Assembly: GCA_014529385.2 (NCBI GenBank)
Contig: CM043955.1
Location: 148,011,640-148,075,639, forward strand
DNA length: 64,000 bases
Direction of reading: 5' to 3'
Source: Adiantum capillus-veneris
Lineage: Eukaryota; Streptophyta; Polypodiopsida; Polypodiales; Pteridaceae
Below the pieces are notes generated by a model. It was not told where the DNA came from and ran no database searches. It worked only from the letters and a program-made list of their open reading frames with translations. The position numbers and the translations under genes were made by a program. This document shows, piece after piece, positions 41,582-53,491 of this stretch. The first letter of the stretch is position 1. Each line of letters begins with the position of its first letter.

Positions 41582-44500
41582 TTGGGAAGGCTTCATGTCC
41601 AAGGCTATGTGGAAAAAGAGGACTTCTTTATCTCTGCTCTCAAGCATGAGGATGTAATCCTAGGGGCACCATGGTTTGACCGCCTGGCTGCCGATGTTAA
41701 ATTTCCTGAAAGGAGAATCTCCTTTAAGTTCAGGGAAAAAGACATGTATATAGATGCTAAGGAAATGGGTAACACCATCCCCATTGTACATACACCAGCT
41801 TTCAACAAGTCAATAAAGAGCTCTATTTCCGTGTACATGATTTTTGTTAAAGATTCTCAAAATGAACCTAATGCTTTAGCAAAAGAAAATAAAAGAAACC
41901 AAAAGGAATTAGAGTTATCCAATTTTCTCAAGGGCTTTCAATATGTTTTTATTGACGACATCCCTTGTGAGCTACCTCCTAAACGAGGTAATGATGACCA
42001 TGCAATTGAACTTCTTCCAGGAAGTTTACCGCCTAACAAACCTCCTTATAGAGCTTCTCAAGCTCAACAAGAGGAGATTATGCGGCAAGTGCATGAGTTA
42101 GTTGAGAAGGGTATGGTTAGGCCAAGCTCATCTCCATTTTGCTCACCTGTGCTATTAGTGCAAAAGAAAGACGACAAATATCGTATGTGTGTCGACTATA
42201 GAGCACTAAATAGGATCACTATCAAGAATAGGTTTCCCGTTCCACAGGTAGAAGACCTATTTGATAAGCTACAAGGATCGACCTACTTCAGTAGGATTGA
42301 CCTAAAAAGTGGCTATCATCAAATAAGGATAGTTGATCAAGACATTGTAAAGACCGCATTTCGCACCACATTTGGTCTTTACGAATACATTGTCATGCCT
42401 TTTGGCTTGACCAATGCACCAGCCACATTCAACCGCTTGATGGAGAAGCTGTTCAGGCCTCATCGAACCTTCACTGGAGTGTTCTTTGATGATATTATCA
42501 TCTACTCTAATTCATTGGAGGAACACAAGCAATACCTCCAGGTAATATTTCAAGTTTTAAGAGAGAATAAACTTTATGTTAATCGAAAGAAAAGTGAATT
42601 TTTCTTGCAAGAGATTCAGTATTTAGGTCATATTGTCTCTCAAGATGGAATCCAAATGGATCCATCTAAGTTAGAGGTAATAAAAGGATGGCCTAAACCA
42701 AAGAATCTTCATGAACTAAGAAGCTTTATAGGTATGTGTGCATACTATAGACGCTTCATAGAAAAGTTCTCACAAATTGCGGGACCATTACATGACCTAA
42801 CAAAGAAAAGCGTTAGGTATACATGGTCTGCTAAGGAGAACAATGCTTTCGAAAAGCTTAAAGAAAAGCTTATCTCTCAACCTGTGCTTACACTACCGGA
42901 CCTCTCAAAACCATTTGAGGTCCAATGTGATGCTTGTGGTAATTGCCTTGGAGCTGTTTTACTCCAAGAAGGGCATGCCATAGGCTATGAGAGTCGAAGG
43001 CTCGACCCTGTTGAGCAAGCTCTAGGCATATATGAAAAGGAACTCCTTGCAGTTCTACATGCCTTAGACTCATGTAAGCACTATTTATTGGGGACTCCTT
43101 TCATTCTGCGAACGGATCACCAAAGTCTTAAGTACTTCATGACGCAAACCAAGCTCTCCGACAAACAAATGAGGTGGGCAAATTTCCTTTCACAATTTCA
43201 TTTTCATATTGCTCACATTGCTCGCAAGCATAATCAAGTAGCTGGTGCACTCTCAAGACGGCCGAGAGTGAATGCGGTTTCCATAGCAACTCACAATGAT
43301 CTATCTTCAATGATAGATGAGTATGCTATTGATCCCAATTTTAGAGATGTGATTTCAGCCCTTGCATTGGCGAAGAAAGAAGAACCATTTACCTTACAAG
43401 ATGGTTATCTTCTCTATGGAAATAGACTATGCGTTACTAACTCACTACGTGAGAAAGTAATGTATGAATCTCATGATCCACCTTATGCGGGGCATAGAGG
43501 GATTCAGTCTACCTTAAAGGGAATTGAAACATATTTCTATTGGCCTACCATGAAAGTGAACATACAAGAGAATGTTTCTAAATGTGTGGTATGCCAAAAG
43601 ACAAAATTTGATAGAGGGAAGCAACTTGGATTGCTTCAACCCTTGCCAATCCCTAATTCACCATGGGAGAGCATATCCATGGATTTTATATTTGGATTGC
43701 CTAAGTCTATCCATGGGAATACGGGAATATGGACGATAGTAGACAGGTTCAGTAAACAAGCTCATTTTATACCTGTCAAAAAGACTATCAAAGCCCATCA
43801 AATGGCAACCCTCTTCATTTCACAAATTTTCAAGTACCATGGCTTGCCAATGTCCATAGTGTCGGATAGAGATCCTAGAATGACCAGTAATTTCTGGAAG
43901 GGTCTCTTTGAGAATTTAGGGACAAGGCTAAATTTCTCTTCGGCCTATCATCCACAAACGGATGGCCAAAGTGAAATAGCTAACCTAACCATTCTCGATC
44001 TACTAAAAGCCTATGTAATGGAAGTAGATCAAAGATCCCAATGGGAGAAGTACTTACCCTTAGTGGAGTATGCTTACAATAACACTGTACATACTTCGAC
44101 GGGAAAAGCACCTTTCGAGGTAATTGAGGGAAGATCAAAAAGTCCCTTGCTACTTAAGGTACATGGGAAGATCTTCGCTGCAGATGAGTATAGCCGAGAC
44201 CTACAAGAATCTTTTCAAAAGATTAAGGATGCTATCTCTATCTCACAGCAAAGGCAAAAGGCTACTGCTGACAAGCACAGAAGAGCCCAAGCCTTTAAAG
44301 AAAACGATTGGGTCTTGTTAAAGTTTCCCAAGGCTCGATTAAGGAACATGACGGGCAAGAATCCTACGGGCCACCAAAATTACTATGCTAAACTAGCAAA
44401 AAGGTACTATGGTCCCTTCCAGATTCTTAGGCCAATCAACGAGATGGCCTATCAACTCAAGTTGCCCAATCATTGGCTCATACACAATGCTGTCCATGTG

Positions 44501-44761
44501 AGCCTATTAAAGCCTTACAAAGGAGAGCCACCTCAAGAACCAACTATGGAAGATCCACCGGAGATCGAGGACCAAGAGGAGGTGCTGCAGCCCGAGTCCA
44601 TTCTCCGACATGAGGACAAGGTACTAAGAGGCGGTAAGACTATCCGACGATATCTTATTAAATTTAAGAATTATCCTTTTGAAGATGCTAGATGGATGCA
44701 AGGCATACAATTAAAGGATAACCTAAACCTTGTCAATGCTTACAATGCTTCCCAAGAGTAA
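41582..44761 (+). CDS. pol: Gyp-3 pol: protease end, RT, RNase H, integrase, chromodomain-like tail
   Basis: 1059 open codons, but not a native start: the first ~60 residues finish retropepsin (DVILGAPWFDRLAADV). RT ~150-335: RMCVDYRALNRITIKNRFPV, FSRIDLKSGYHQI (D240) and catalytic FFDD (301-304; most relatives have YLDD). RNase H ~445-560 has D450, E487 and D512, but VAGALSR has Gly555 where VADALSR is usual. Integrase: H631, H638, C668, C671 and a DD35E triad D701, D762, E798. The end (1003-1055; YLIKFKNYPFEDARWM) resembles a chromodomain, which in chromoviruses targets integration to marked chromatin. It is nearly identical to the truncated copy at 18.1-19.9 kb. Confidence 0.88.
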   Translation: MGRLHVQGYVEKEDFFISALKHEDVILGAPWFDRLAADVKFPERRISFKFREKDMYIDAKEMGNTIPIVHTPAFNKSIKSSISVYMIFVKDSQNEPNALAKENKRNQKELELSNFLKGFQYVFIDDIPCELPPKRGNDDHAIELLPGSLPPNKPPYRASQAQQEEIMRQVHELVEKGMVRPSSSPFCSPVLLVQKKDDKYRMCVDYRALNRITIKNRFPVPQVEDLFDKLQGSTYFSRIDLKSGYHQIRIVDQDIVKTAFRTTFGLYEYIVMPFGLTNAPATFNRLMEKLFRPHRTFTGVFFDDIIIYSNSLEEHKQYLQVIFQVLRENKLYVNRKKSEFFLQEIQYLGHIVSQDGIQMDPSKLEVIKGWPKPKNLHELRSFIGMCAYYRRFIEKFSQIAGPLHDLTKKSVRYTWSAKENNAFEKLKEKLISQPVLTLPDLSKPFEVQCDACGNCLGAVLLQEGHAIGYESRRLDPVEQALGIYEKELLAVLHALDSCKHYLLGTPFILRTDHQSLKYFMTQTKLSDKQMRWANFLSQFHFHIAHIARKHNQVAGALSRRPRVNAVSIATHNDLSSMIDEYAIDPNFRDVISALALAKKEEPFTLQDGYLLYGNRLCVTNSLREKVMYESHDPPYAGHRGIQSTLKGIETYFYWPTMKVNIQENVSKCVVCQKTKFDRGKQLGLLQPLPIPNSPWESISMDFIFGLPKSIHGNTGIWTIVDRFSKQAHFIPVKKTIKAHQMATLFISQIFKYHGLPMSIVSDRDPRMTSNFWKGLFENLGTRLNFSSAYHPQTDGQSEIANLTILDLLKAYVMEVDQRSQWEKYLPLVEYAYNNTVHTSTGKAPFEVIEGRSKSPLLLKVHGKIFAADEYSRDLQESFQKIKDAISISQQRQKATADKHRRAQAFKENDWVLLKFPKARLRNMTGKNPTGHQNYYAKLAKRYYGPFQILRPINEMAYQLKLPNHWLIHNAVHVSLLKPYKGEPPQEPTMEDPPEIEDQEEVLQPESILRHEDKVLRGGKTIRRYLIKFKNYPFEDARWMQGIQLKDNLNLVNAYNASQE

Positions 44762-45185
44762 GCAAATGTACAAAATGTTAAAAATGAACAAAGTTTTTGT
44801 CTTATAAGACTCTCTTTTTCTTTATTGTGCACAAAAATGTAGTATACATGCTTAGATCAAGTTTGCGGAGACGACGTCCCCCAAACACCAAGTAGAGCTT
44901 GTCACTCTACTATGGGAGACTGATAGGACTAATGTGCAGACATGCTTGCGGCAGCCTCAGGCTCTCAAGCGCCAAATGGACTAGTCATCCATTGTGGAAT
45001 GATGTCGTAGGGTAACATAGGGATCCTCTACCCGCTAAGAAAAGGACTCATGAATATGCTTTATCTTCTATACACCATAGTTGAGGACGACTATGATTTC
45101 AAGAGAGAGGTAATGTCATAATAATCAATATCTAATTCTCCTAAATGATTTTCTCATATTAAACTGATCATTTAATGTGGGGAAG
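44762..45185 (+). other. Gyp-3 3' untranslated region and polypurine tract
   Basis: Non-coding, ~420 bp, almost identical to 19925-20349. It ends TTTAATGTGGGGAAG before the 3' LTR; ATGTGGGGAAG is the likely polypurine primer. Confidence 0.8.
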
Positions 45186-46798
<1,613 letters not shown>

Positions 46799-48840
46799 TC
46801 TTTTGAACTTTTTTTGCTTGCTTCCCATGCAATTATAGGAAGTCTATGCAAGGGGTTTTTACTGATCTTTATCATGTAGTCCATGTTATCAAATTGAATG
46901 AACGAGCGTCCACCTGGTCGAACACCACATTTGTGCTCTATTGTTTTTTTGAGCTAGTGTAGCTACATTATGTGTAAATCCTGATTTCAGAGTAGCAGGT
47001 TGATTCCCTAAGTCATATTCTATCATGATATGTGTAAAGGCCCATGTGAGCCAGCCACTAGCCATTTAGAAATCCCTAGGGATAAAAGCCAATAACCAAA
47101 AATTGAAAAGCAGACTTATCTTTTGGAGAAAAGAGCTCTACTGTGCGTACATTCAAGCAACTACAAAGCTCCAACTTGTAATCATCACAACTAATGATTA
47201 GGTAATCCGTTTTCAATTTTGAAACTTTCATTGTGGTCCCCTTTCCATGCTCTTTCATTCAAGTGTAAGCATTGTCAGTTTTTTTGAGGCTCGCGACTAC
47301 ACGTTAATGAGCCTAATCTTCAAATTTGAGTGCTTAAATCACTATTTTTTGGCGTTTCGACCATAGGAGAGTGTTCCTAGACCATAGGGCGACCTTTCTG
47401 AATAGTTTTGTTGCAGTTTTCAGGATCTTGATCATGATATATCGTGATTTTTGTACCTTGGCAAATTGCGACTAGACTTGGTAGGATAGTGCTCCTAGGT
47501 GTCTTAGATCTCCTCCTAAAGTTTCGTTGCATTTCGAGTCCGTTCGAGTGTCGAAATGGCGTGATGACCTAAAATAGTGAGAAAGGACATATGCAAATTT
47601 TTAGATCATTGAGTGGTTGTTTGCTTGTTGAGTTGTTGCATTTTCTTGCTAGGTTCACTGCTTGAGGATTGACAACCTCAAAGAGTCTCTGTATCCCATC
47701 CGAGTCACTTCCCTCAGTATTGACATATTATGTTAGTGCCAGATAGCTATGCTACAGACGTCTGTCGCAGTGACCTGCTAACATTGTTGCCGTTATCCGG
47801 AAATGATCCTTAGATGGTGAGTGACCTAGTGCGTGTTTAGATCGATCTTTTTTAAAGATTTGTCTTTCCATTCCATTTGCACCTTAACAGTTGAAGCAAC
47901 TAGACATGGCATTTAGTGCTCGGTAGAGTTTAGAAGTCGAGGACTTATTAGATCTATTTTTGAGAGGTAAGAGAGTTGTAAGTGAGATAGAAAAAAACAT
48001 TTCGTTCTTCAATTTTCTCGTTACTTTCAAAATGTTGTTTCGTTTTTTGTTTCGACTTTATTTTGTATCTTTTTGTTTGTTTTTGTTGCTAGATTCATTT
48101 CAGTACTTAGGAGTAGGATTAGTAGAAACTACAACAATCAAATTGGGCTAAAAAGATAGGGGAAAAAACGGTGAAAACCATATCTTGACAAAAAAGACTG
48201 TAACCCTGAAAAACTAAAAATTTGATGTTTAGAACTCAAAAGCTGATGTAAACCCAAAAATAAGTGCAAAAAGGGCATAACTAAACCATAGAGAGTGAAT
48301 CTAGAAAGTTTCATGTTGTTTGGTGTAGGAACATGGATCGCGATCCATGTTGAAGGGTAAATACAAAGTCGGATATGTAGTCGCATATCGGATGTACTGT
48401 CTGATTGTTAGTAGCTAGTTGGATATTGTAAGCCTGAAGACCTTAATCGGATATTGTTAGTGTATGCCAAGAATCAGGCAGTTCTAACTGAATTCAGGGC
48501 GCAGCTTTATATTTGGGAATGGCAAACTTTGGGAAGTCGGGATTGTATTGAGTCTTGTTTAGGAACTTGTACTGGGGATTTTCTTGATATACAATCTTTG
48601 ATGTTTTGTCTAAGTCTCTCTCGTTCTCCCATTGTCTCTCTGATTTTCCTGATTATATCTCACACACAATACTACTTAGCCCTGAATTAATCAGAACTCA
48701 ATCTCTTGGAGATTATTCATTGCACGTGTGTTTATTCAACAACACATTTGGCAATCCCGCTATTTGCAGACCTCTCATTCAGACTGTAATTCAGGTTTTA
48801 AGGGTCGTACTGTGCTTTGTGTATTATTCAGAGATGATGC
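46799..48840 (+). other. Gyp-5 5' region: possible LTR and leader
   Basis: No coding signal. CTGCTAACA at 47775-47783 followed by TGTTGCCGTTATCCGGA (47785-47801) resembles an LTR end plus an Athila-type primer site (tRNA-Asp, TGGCGCCGTTGCC...), with about 12 of 17 bases shared. If so, the 5' LTR would lie to its left and the leader (~1 kb) to its right. No second LTR lies in the window to confirm this. A 22-bp palindrome lies at 48330-48351. Confidence 0.35.
48330..48351. repeat. Perfect 22-bp palindrome in the Gyp-5 leader
   Basis: Half-site AACATGGATCG followed directly by CGATCCATGTT. The centre is CGCG, like the Gyp-4 palindromes, but the arms differ. Confidence 0.93.
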
Positions 48841-50200
48841 ATGTCCAAGAGGGGTAGGAGAAGGTCGAGGGTGTACTATACCCGTGCTCAGACTCAAGCA
48901 GGAAATGTAGATCCTTTTCATTATGATTATGTTAGTGATGATAATGCACCTACTTCACCACCTGAAGTTCCATTGCTGAATCAAGGGCAAGAGAGTGAAG
49001 GAGCATCAGAGGAAAGGTCAGTGATGCAATTCTTGGGGGCACTACTCTTGGCAAGAAGACCAATTAGAAGTAGACGTCAACTAAGCTTTGACCCACTGTT
49101 GTTACCTGCTAGGCAAAGACCTAGGAGGCTCCAACAACCTATTCTGATGGCTCAACCACCCCCTAATCCCCAGATCAAATAAAAAAAGTTCAAGGGAAGG
49201 TCTAAGGAGGATGCAGATTGCCATGTGGCTCAGTTTGAAACAAGGTGGCAGGCTAGTGGATATTAGGGTATCTTCCCTGATAATATCAAATTACAACAGT
49301 TTGCAACAACTTTGGAAGGTAAGGCTATGAGTTGGTTTAGCCAATATGGTCTTGCTCACTTTACAACTTATGATGAGTTGAAGGTTTCTTTCTTGCAAAG
49401 ATTTAGAAAGGAGAAAACTCCTACTGATGTTCTGAGTAAACTCGGAAGAATTAAACGGGGTTCAATGTTGGTGGAAGATTTTGCCCAAAAATTCAAGATT
49501 TTGGTTGAGAGACTTCAAGGTAATGAGAGGCCCACTAATGAAATGTTGGCAGGGTACTTTCTCAAAGGGTTAAGGATAGGTTTGAAGAATGTTGTGGCAA
49601 GTATTGATATTGTAGGGGGTTTTGACAATTTGGTGGTGGCTGCATCAAGAGTTGAGATAAGATTGGGCATGACTAAGTCCAAAAGCAGGAGGAGTTCTGA
49701 TTCTAGTGGTGATTGTGCATCAGCTGAACACTCAGAGTCGGATTCTCAGTCTGAAGTTTCATCTGATAGTGACAATAGAAAAACTAAAGTGAGGAAGAAA
49801 AAGGGGTCTCCAAGCAGTGATAAGAAAAAGGATAAGAAGGATGCTGAAGATGAATTGGTGAAAAAATTGAAGGGTATAGGTTATTCTATTCTTGCTCCTA
49901 GTGACAAGAGATTTTGTGAAATTTGTGAAAAGAATGGGCATACCACTGCTCAATGCTGGTACAATCCAAAGCAGAGAAATAAACCACCTCCCAGACAACC
50001 TAGCAAAAATCAAGATAATAATCAGAGGAGACCACAGGGGGTCAGGCCTTGTGTGTACTGTGGAGATCCTAATCATTTTGTAGGAATCTGATGTGACTTA
50101 TGGGTCAAACAAAGAGAAGAAAGGGGGATACCTGTTGTACCTTATAATCAAGACAATCAACAAGCAAGACCACAACCAGCTCCTCAGAATCCGCCTTAGG
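48841..50200 (+). pseudogene. Gyp-5 gag
   Basis: ATG 48841 (MSKRGRRRSRVYYTRAQ). The frame is continuous to about 50200 except for stops at 49180 (TAA), 49264 (TAG) and 50089 (TGA). The retrotransposon gag domain is at about 49190-49670: TTLEGKAMSWFSQYG, FLQRFRKEKTPTDVL, FAQKFKILVERLQG and FLKGLRIGLKNVV. A Ser/Asp/Lys linker follows. Then a CX2CX4HX4C knuckle, CEICEKNGHTTAQC, at 49915-49956, and a second, damaged one, CVYCGDPNHF, just before the TGA at 50089. Confidence 0.85.
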
Positions 50201-50553
50201 CTCATGCTAATGTTATCATTATTGACATTCCAATTTTTACAGCACCTGTACATGGACTAGCTTCCTCTGTGATTATTGAGGAGATACCTGATGAGGATGC
50301 AGGTAACAATTATTTAGATTTGAGCTTTGAGGGAATTGAGGTTTTGGCAGTAACTAGGTCCAATGCCAAGGGTCCTATTGATTGGGAACAACGAAAAGGG
50401 ATCAGAGATAGGGTACACCAGTAGGTGGAAAAGGAACAAAGACATTAGGTTTTGGATAAGGAGTTTCAGAGTTAGCAGAATCTTCATCTCTTAAAAGGGA
50501 GGAAGTGCAGGTTTTAGGTGAAGCAAGGGATTGGTTTGAAGAACTGATCTCCT
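50201..50553 (+). pseudogene. Gyp-5 gag-protease linker
   Basis: Broken frame, continuous in style with gag. It includes IDIPIFTAPVHGLASSVIIEE and VLAVTRSNAKGP (about 50344-50379), the equivalent of VVTRAQAK in Gyp-4. Stops occur at several points. Confidence 0.6.
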
Positions 50554-51476
50554 TTGCAATTGTCCCTAGATCAGATGCTTTGTTTGGTTCCAGCTTTCAG
50601 GGAAATATTGTTGAATAAATTTTTGGGTAGAGGAGCTCAATTGTCCTCACAACCCATTATTGAGCCAGGTGTTCACTCTACACACCCTTCTGATGTTGAT
50701 TTTGTAGTACCAGTGATTAAGGTGACTTTTCAAGGAAGACTATTTGAAGAAGTGTTTCTTGATGGAGGATCTGGAGTGAACATATTACCTGAATCTGTGT
50801 ATATTGCTATGTATTTGGGGAAATTAGAACCAGCACCTTTCCAGGTTAAGATGGCTGGTCAAACATATTACCTGATGGAGGATCTGGAGTGAACATATTA
50901 CCTGAATCTGTGTATATTGCTATGTATTTGGGGAAATTAGAACCAGCACCTTTCCAGGTTAAGATGGCTGGTCAAACAAGGGTACAACCAGTTGGAATTT
51001 TGAGACAAACTTCTGTGCTAATATCAGGTATGCAATTTCTGGTGAACTTTGTGGTACTCAGGATGAAAGAAGGGCATAGTTCCTATGAAATGTTGCTAGG
51101 TAGACCTTGGTTTAGATTAGCCAAGGTGAAACAAGATTGGGGGGAGAATTAGGTTGTTCTTACCAAAGGTAAATAAGTTCTTACTATTCCTATGCTTGGG
51201 AGGAAGCAAATTTCAGGCAAGGAGAGACCCATGTTTGCCCAATCAATTAACTTAGCAGATGAATTTGAGGATGATGAGGAAGAAGCATTCTTGAAGGATA
51301 ATTCTACAATTGTACCAGTGTTTGAAGTGGATGTTGAGGGTATTTTGCAGAAAGATGAAGGATCAGAGTCTGGGGAAGAAGCACCTGTTTCAGGTCAAGA
51401 AATTCAAAGAGCTGATTTATTAAGAATGATGGATCAGAGTGTGTCTTCTAGCTCTAAGGAGGTAAGTCTGCAGGAA
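50554..51476 (+). pseudogene. Gyp-5 retropepsin and downstream linker
   Basis: DFVVPVIKVTFQGRLFEEVF leads to the catalytic block LDGGSGVNILPESV at about 50758. A 113-bp tandem duplication (50761-50986) repeats this block out of frame. The second copy connects to VQPVGILRQTSVLISGMQF and YEMLLGRPWFRLAKVKQDW (to ~51150), completing the protease fold. An acidic linker (51192-51476; FEDDEEEAFLKD) follows and runs in frame to the Cop-3 insertion at QEE. Confidence 0.82.
50761..50986. repeat. 113-bp tandem duplication in the Gyp-5 protease
   Basis: 50761-50873 and 50874-50986 both begin GATGGAGGATCTGG. The unit is not a multiple of three, so it breaks the protease. ACATATTACCTGA at the junction also occurs inside the unit and may have primed the duplication. 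Confidence 0.92.
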
Positions 51477-51481
51477 GAACA
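51477..51481. other. Cop-3 target-site duplication, left copy
   Basis: GAACA before the TG of the Cop-3 5' LTR, repeated at 55259-55263. Removing Cop-3 restores an open Gyp-5 frame (QEE then QVAKDMVEK). Confidence 0.95.
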
Positions 51482-51689
51482 TGTTAAGTATGGAGCCTGA
51501 TTTACCCTTGTAATTTTCTGTGGTAAAAGCGCACATTTGTAAGGCCCCCATTATGAGGAGAAGCCATCGTGTGTGAATGAAAATCACTCACCGGAAACCC
51601 AAATTTTCATGGACAAGAATCAGGGGCAACTTTAGGGGCCTCGGGGGCGGAGGCCCCCGAGACTTTTTTTTTCCCTCGCCGGAATATTA

Positions 51690-51830
51690 TGGCCGGACGG
51701 CGGCCGGAAAGTGGTTGGAAAACAACCGGTCGGTTGGCCGGTGGCCGGTAGTCAATGGCCGGTGGCCGGTGGTCGGAAGTCAATGGCCGGTGGCCGGTGG
51801 CCAAATTCAATGGCCGGTGGCCGAATTCAA
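51690..51830. repeat. GGCCGGTGG minisatellite in the Cop-3 LTR
   Basis: Repeated GGCCGG/TGGCCGG words separated by GTCAATGG or AATTCAATGG. The 3' LTR copy (about 54690-54800) has fewer units. It is strikingly GC-rich against the AT-rich background. Confidence 0.85.
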
Positions 51831-51953
51831 AAGCGGATTTGTCTACACAAGGGCGGCCACACATGGGCGGATTGGAGGGTCCGATTTGGACTCATTCACA
51901 CAAGGGCGGCTACACATGGCTGCCTCTCATAAGAGAGGGCAGCCCTTTTGGCC

Positions 51954-51960
51954 TATAAAA
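51954..51960 (+). promoter_or_regulatory. Putative Cop-3 LTR TATA box
   Basis: TATAAAA in CCTATAAAAGGAGG, present in both LTRs (54930-54936 in the 3' LTR). Confidence 0.55.
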
Positions 51961-52164
51961 GGAGGACATTTCTACACACATTTCATAGTGTGAAGTTGAT
52001 GCAACAAGGTGAGTGTGAGGTGGTGAGAGTGAAGCAAGGCAAGAGCTCTATTAAGGGTTTAATCCCTTTGTAAACTACTTCTTCTTTTGAAGTGCCAAAG
52101 CCATTGAGTGGCTGCTTTCCCGTGGACGTAGCCCACATTGGGTGAACCACGTATATCGTGTGTA

Positions 52165-52205
<41 letters not shown>

Positions 52206-52292
52206 CTATAATCTCTTGTGTGTGAAATCAATCTCTCTCCATTAAGTAATCTACTCAAATATCTATTTAGCTACGTCTTATTTCCTAACAAC

Positions 52293-52304
52293 TGGTATCA
52301 GAGC
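52293..52304 (+). promoter_or_regulatory. Cop-3 primer-binding site
   Basis: TGGTATCAGAGC two bases after the LTR. Confidence 0.92.
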
Positions 52305-52363
52305 AAGGTTTGCTCGTAGCTAAATTATCTCAAGGAAAGGATTCCTTGAATTGAGTGGGAGTT

Positions 52364-53491
52364 ATGGCGGAGGAAGGGAAGCTCAAGATTGAGAAGTTCA
52401 ACGGTAAAAACTACCAACATTGGAAGATGCAGATTGAAGACTATCTCTACCAGAAGGACCTCTATTTGCCACTAGGCGGTCTTGCAAAGAAGCTCGCAAC
52501 GATGGCAGATGAAGCATGGATTGTCCTTGATCGAAAGGCACTGGGAACAATCCGGTTAAGCTTGGCGTCAAGGGTGGCCTTCAATGTTTCGGAGATGAAG
52601 ACCACGGAGGACTTGATGAAGTCACTTGACGACTTCTACGAGAAACTATCGGCATCCAATAAGGTATTTCTTATGAAGCGCTTGTTCAATCTAAAGATGG
52701 CAGAGAATGGTTCAGTTGCAGAACACCTAAATGACTTTAACACAAACATAAGTCAACTTCGATCGGTGAAAATCAATTTCGATGACAAAGTGCGAGCTCT
52801 CCTTATACTATCATCTCTACCGGATAGTTGGGACAGCCTTGTGATGGCTGTAAGTAATTCTATCTCTGGTACAAATACTCTTAAGTTTGATGATGTTGTG
52901 GGTGTTCTCCTAAGCGAGGAAATACGAAGGAGAAGCACAGGAGAATCATCAAGTGCTGCATTGTCAGTGGAAACAAGAGAAAGGCCTAAGGAGAGGTTCA
53001 AAAGCCAAAAGGGTCGTGATCGCTCAAGACGGAGCAAGTCACGCACAAAGCCAGTTCTTGAATGTTGGAACTGCAGCAAGAAGGTCCACGTCAAGAAGGA
53101 TTTCTGGTCCAAGAAGAAGAAGGAGACTGAGTCTCAAGACAACAAGCCAACATCGGAGGCCAATGTGGTAGGTAAAGTAGAGCAAGATGCTCTAATTCTC
53201 TCATTAGACAATGTGTCTAATTCCTGGATAGTAGATTCCGGGGCTTCATTCTATGCGACACCACACAAGAAACATTTCCAAGATTACACCAAAGGTAATT
53301 TTGGGTATGTATACTTGGGAGATGATGAAGCTTGTGAGATTGTTGGCAAAGGTACAGTTTCTGTCAAAACTGCTAACGGAAATGAATGGAAGCTTAAAGA
53401 TGTTAGGCATGTTCCTTCTCTTCGCAAAAATTTGATCTCTACAGGACAATCGGACGATGAAGGTCACAACATTGCATTCGGAAACAAATAG
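52364..53491 (+). pseudogene. Cop-3 gag and protease N-terminus
   Basis: ATG 52364 (MAEEGKLKIEKFNGKNYQHW), the typical copia gag start with the F-x-G-x-N-Y-x-x-W motif. Gag core: MKRLFNLKMAENGSVAEHLN, then LLILSSLPDSWDSLV. The zinc knuckle is damaged: CWNCSKKVHVKKDF has Phe for the last Cys. The protease starts SWIVDSGASFYATP near 53225-53265 (DSG kept; His after Phe changed to Tyr) and continues to VRHVPSLRKNLIS. It ends at a TAG (53489-53491); the same frame continues (WKISKGSLVVAKG). Confidence 0.87.

Larger units (their letters stand above)
51482..52290 (+). repeat. Cop-3 5' LTR (809 bp)
   Basis: It begins TGTTAAGTATGGAGCC and ends TTTCCTAACA. It contains a GGCCGGTGG minisatellite (about 51690-51830), a TATAAAA box at 51954-51960 after GGCC, and a (CT)n tract near 52168-52202. 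Confidence 0.92.

Noticed and set aside
51538-51664. Alternative Cop-3 LTR start at TGTAAGG (51538)
   Set aside because: Starting at 51482 gives a perfect GAACA duplication with 55259-55263 and restores the Gyp-5 frame.
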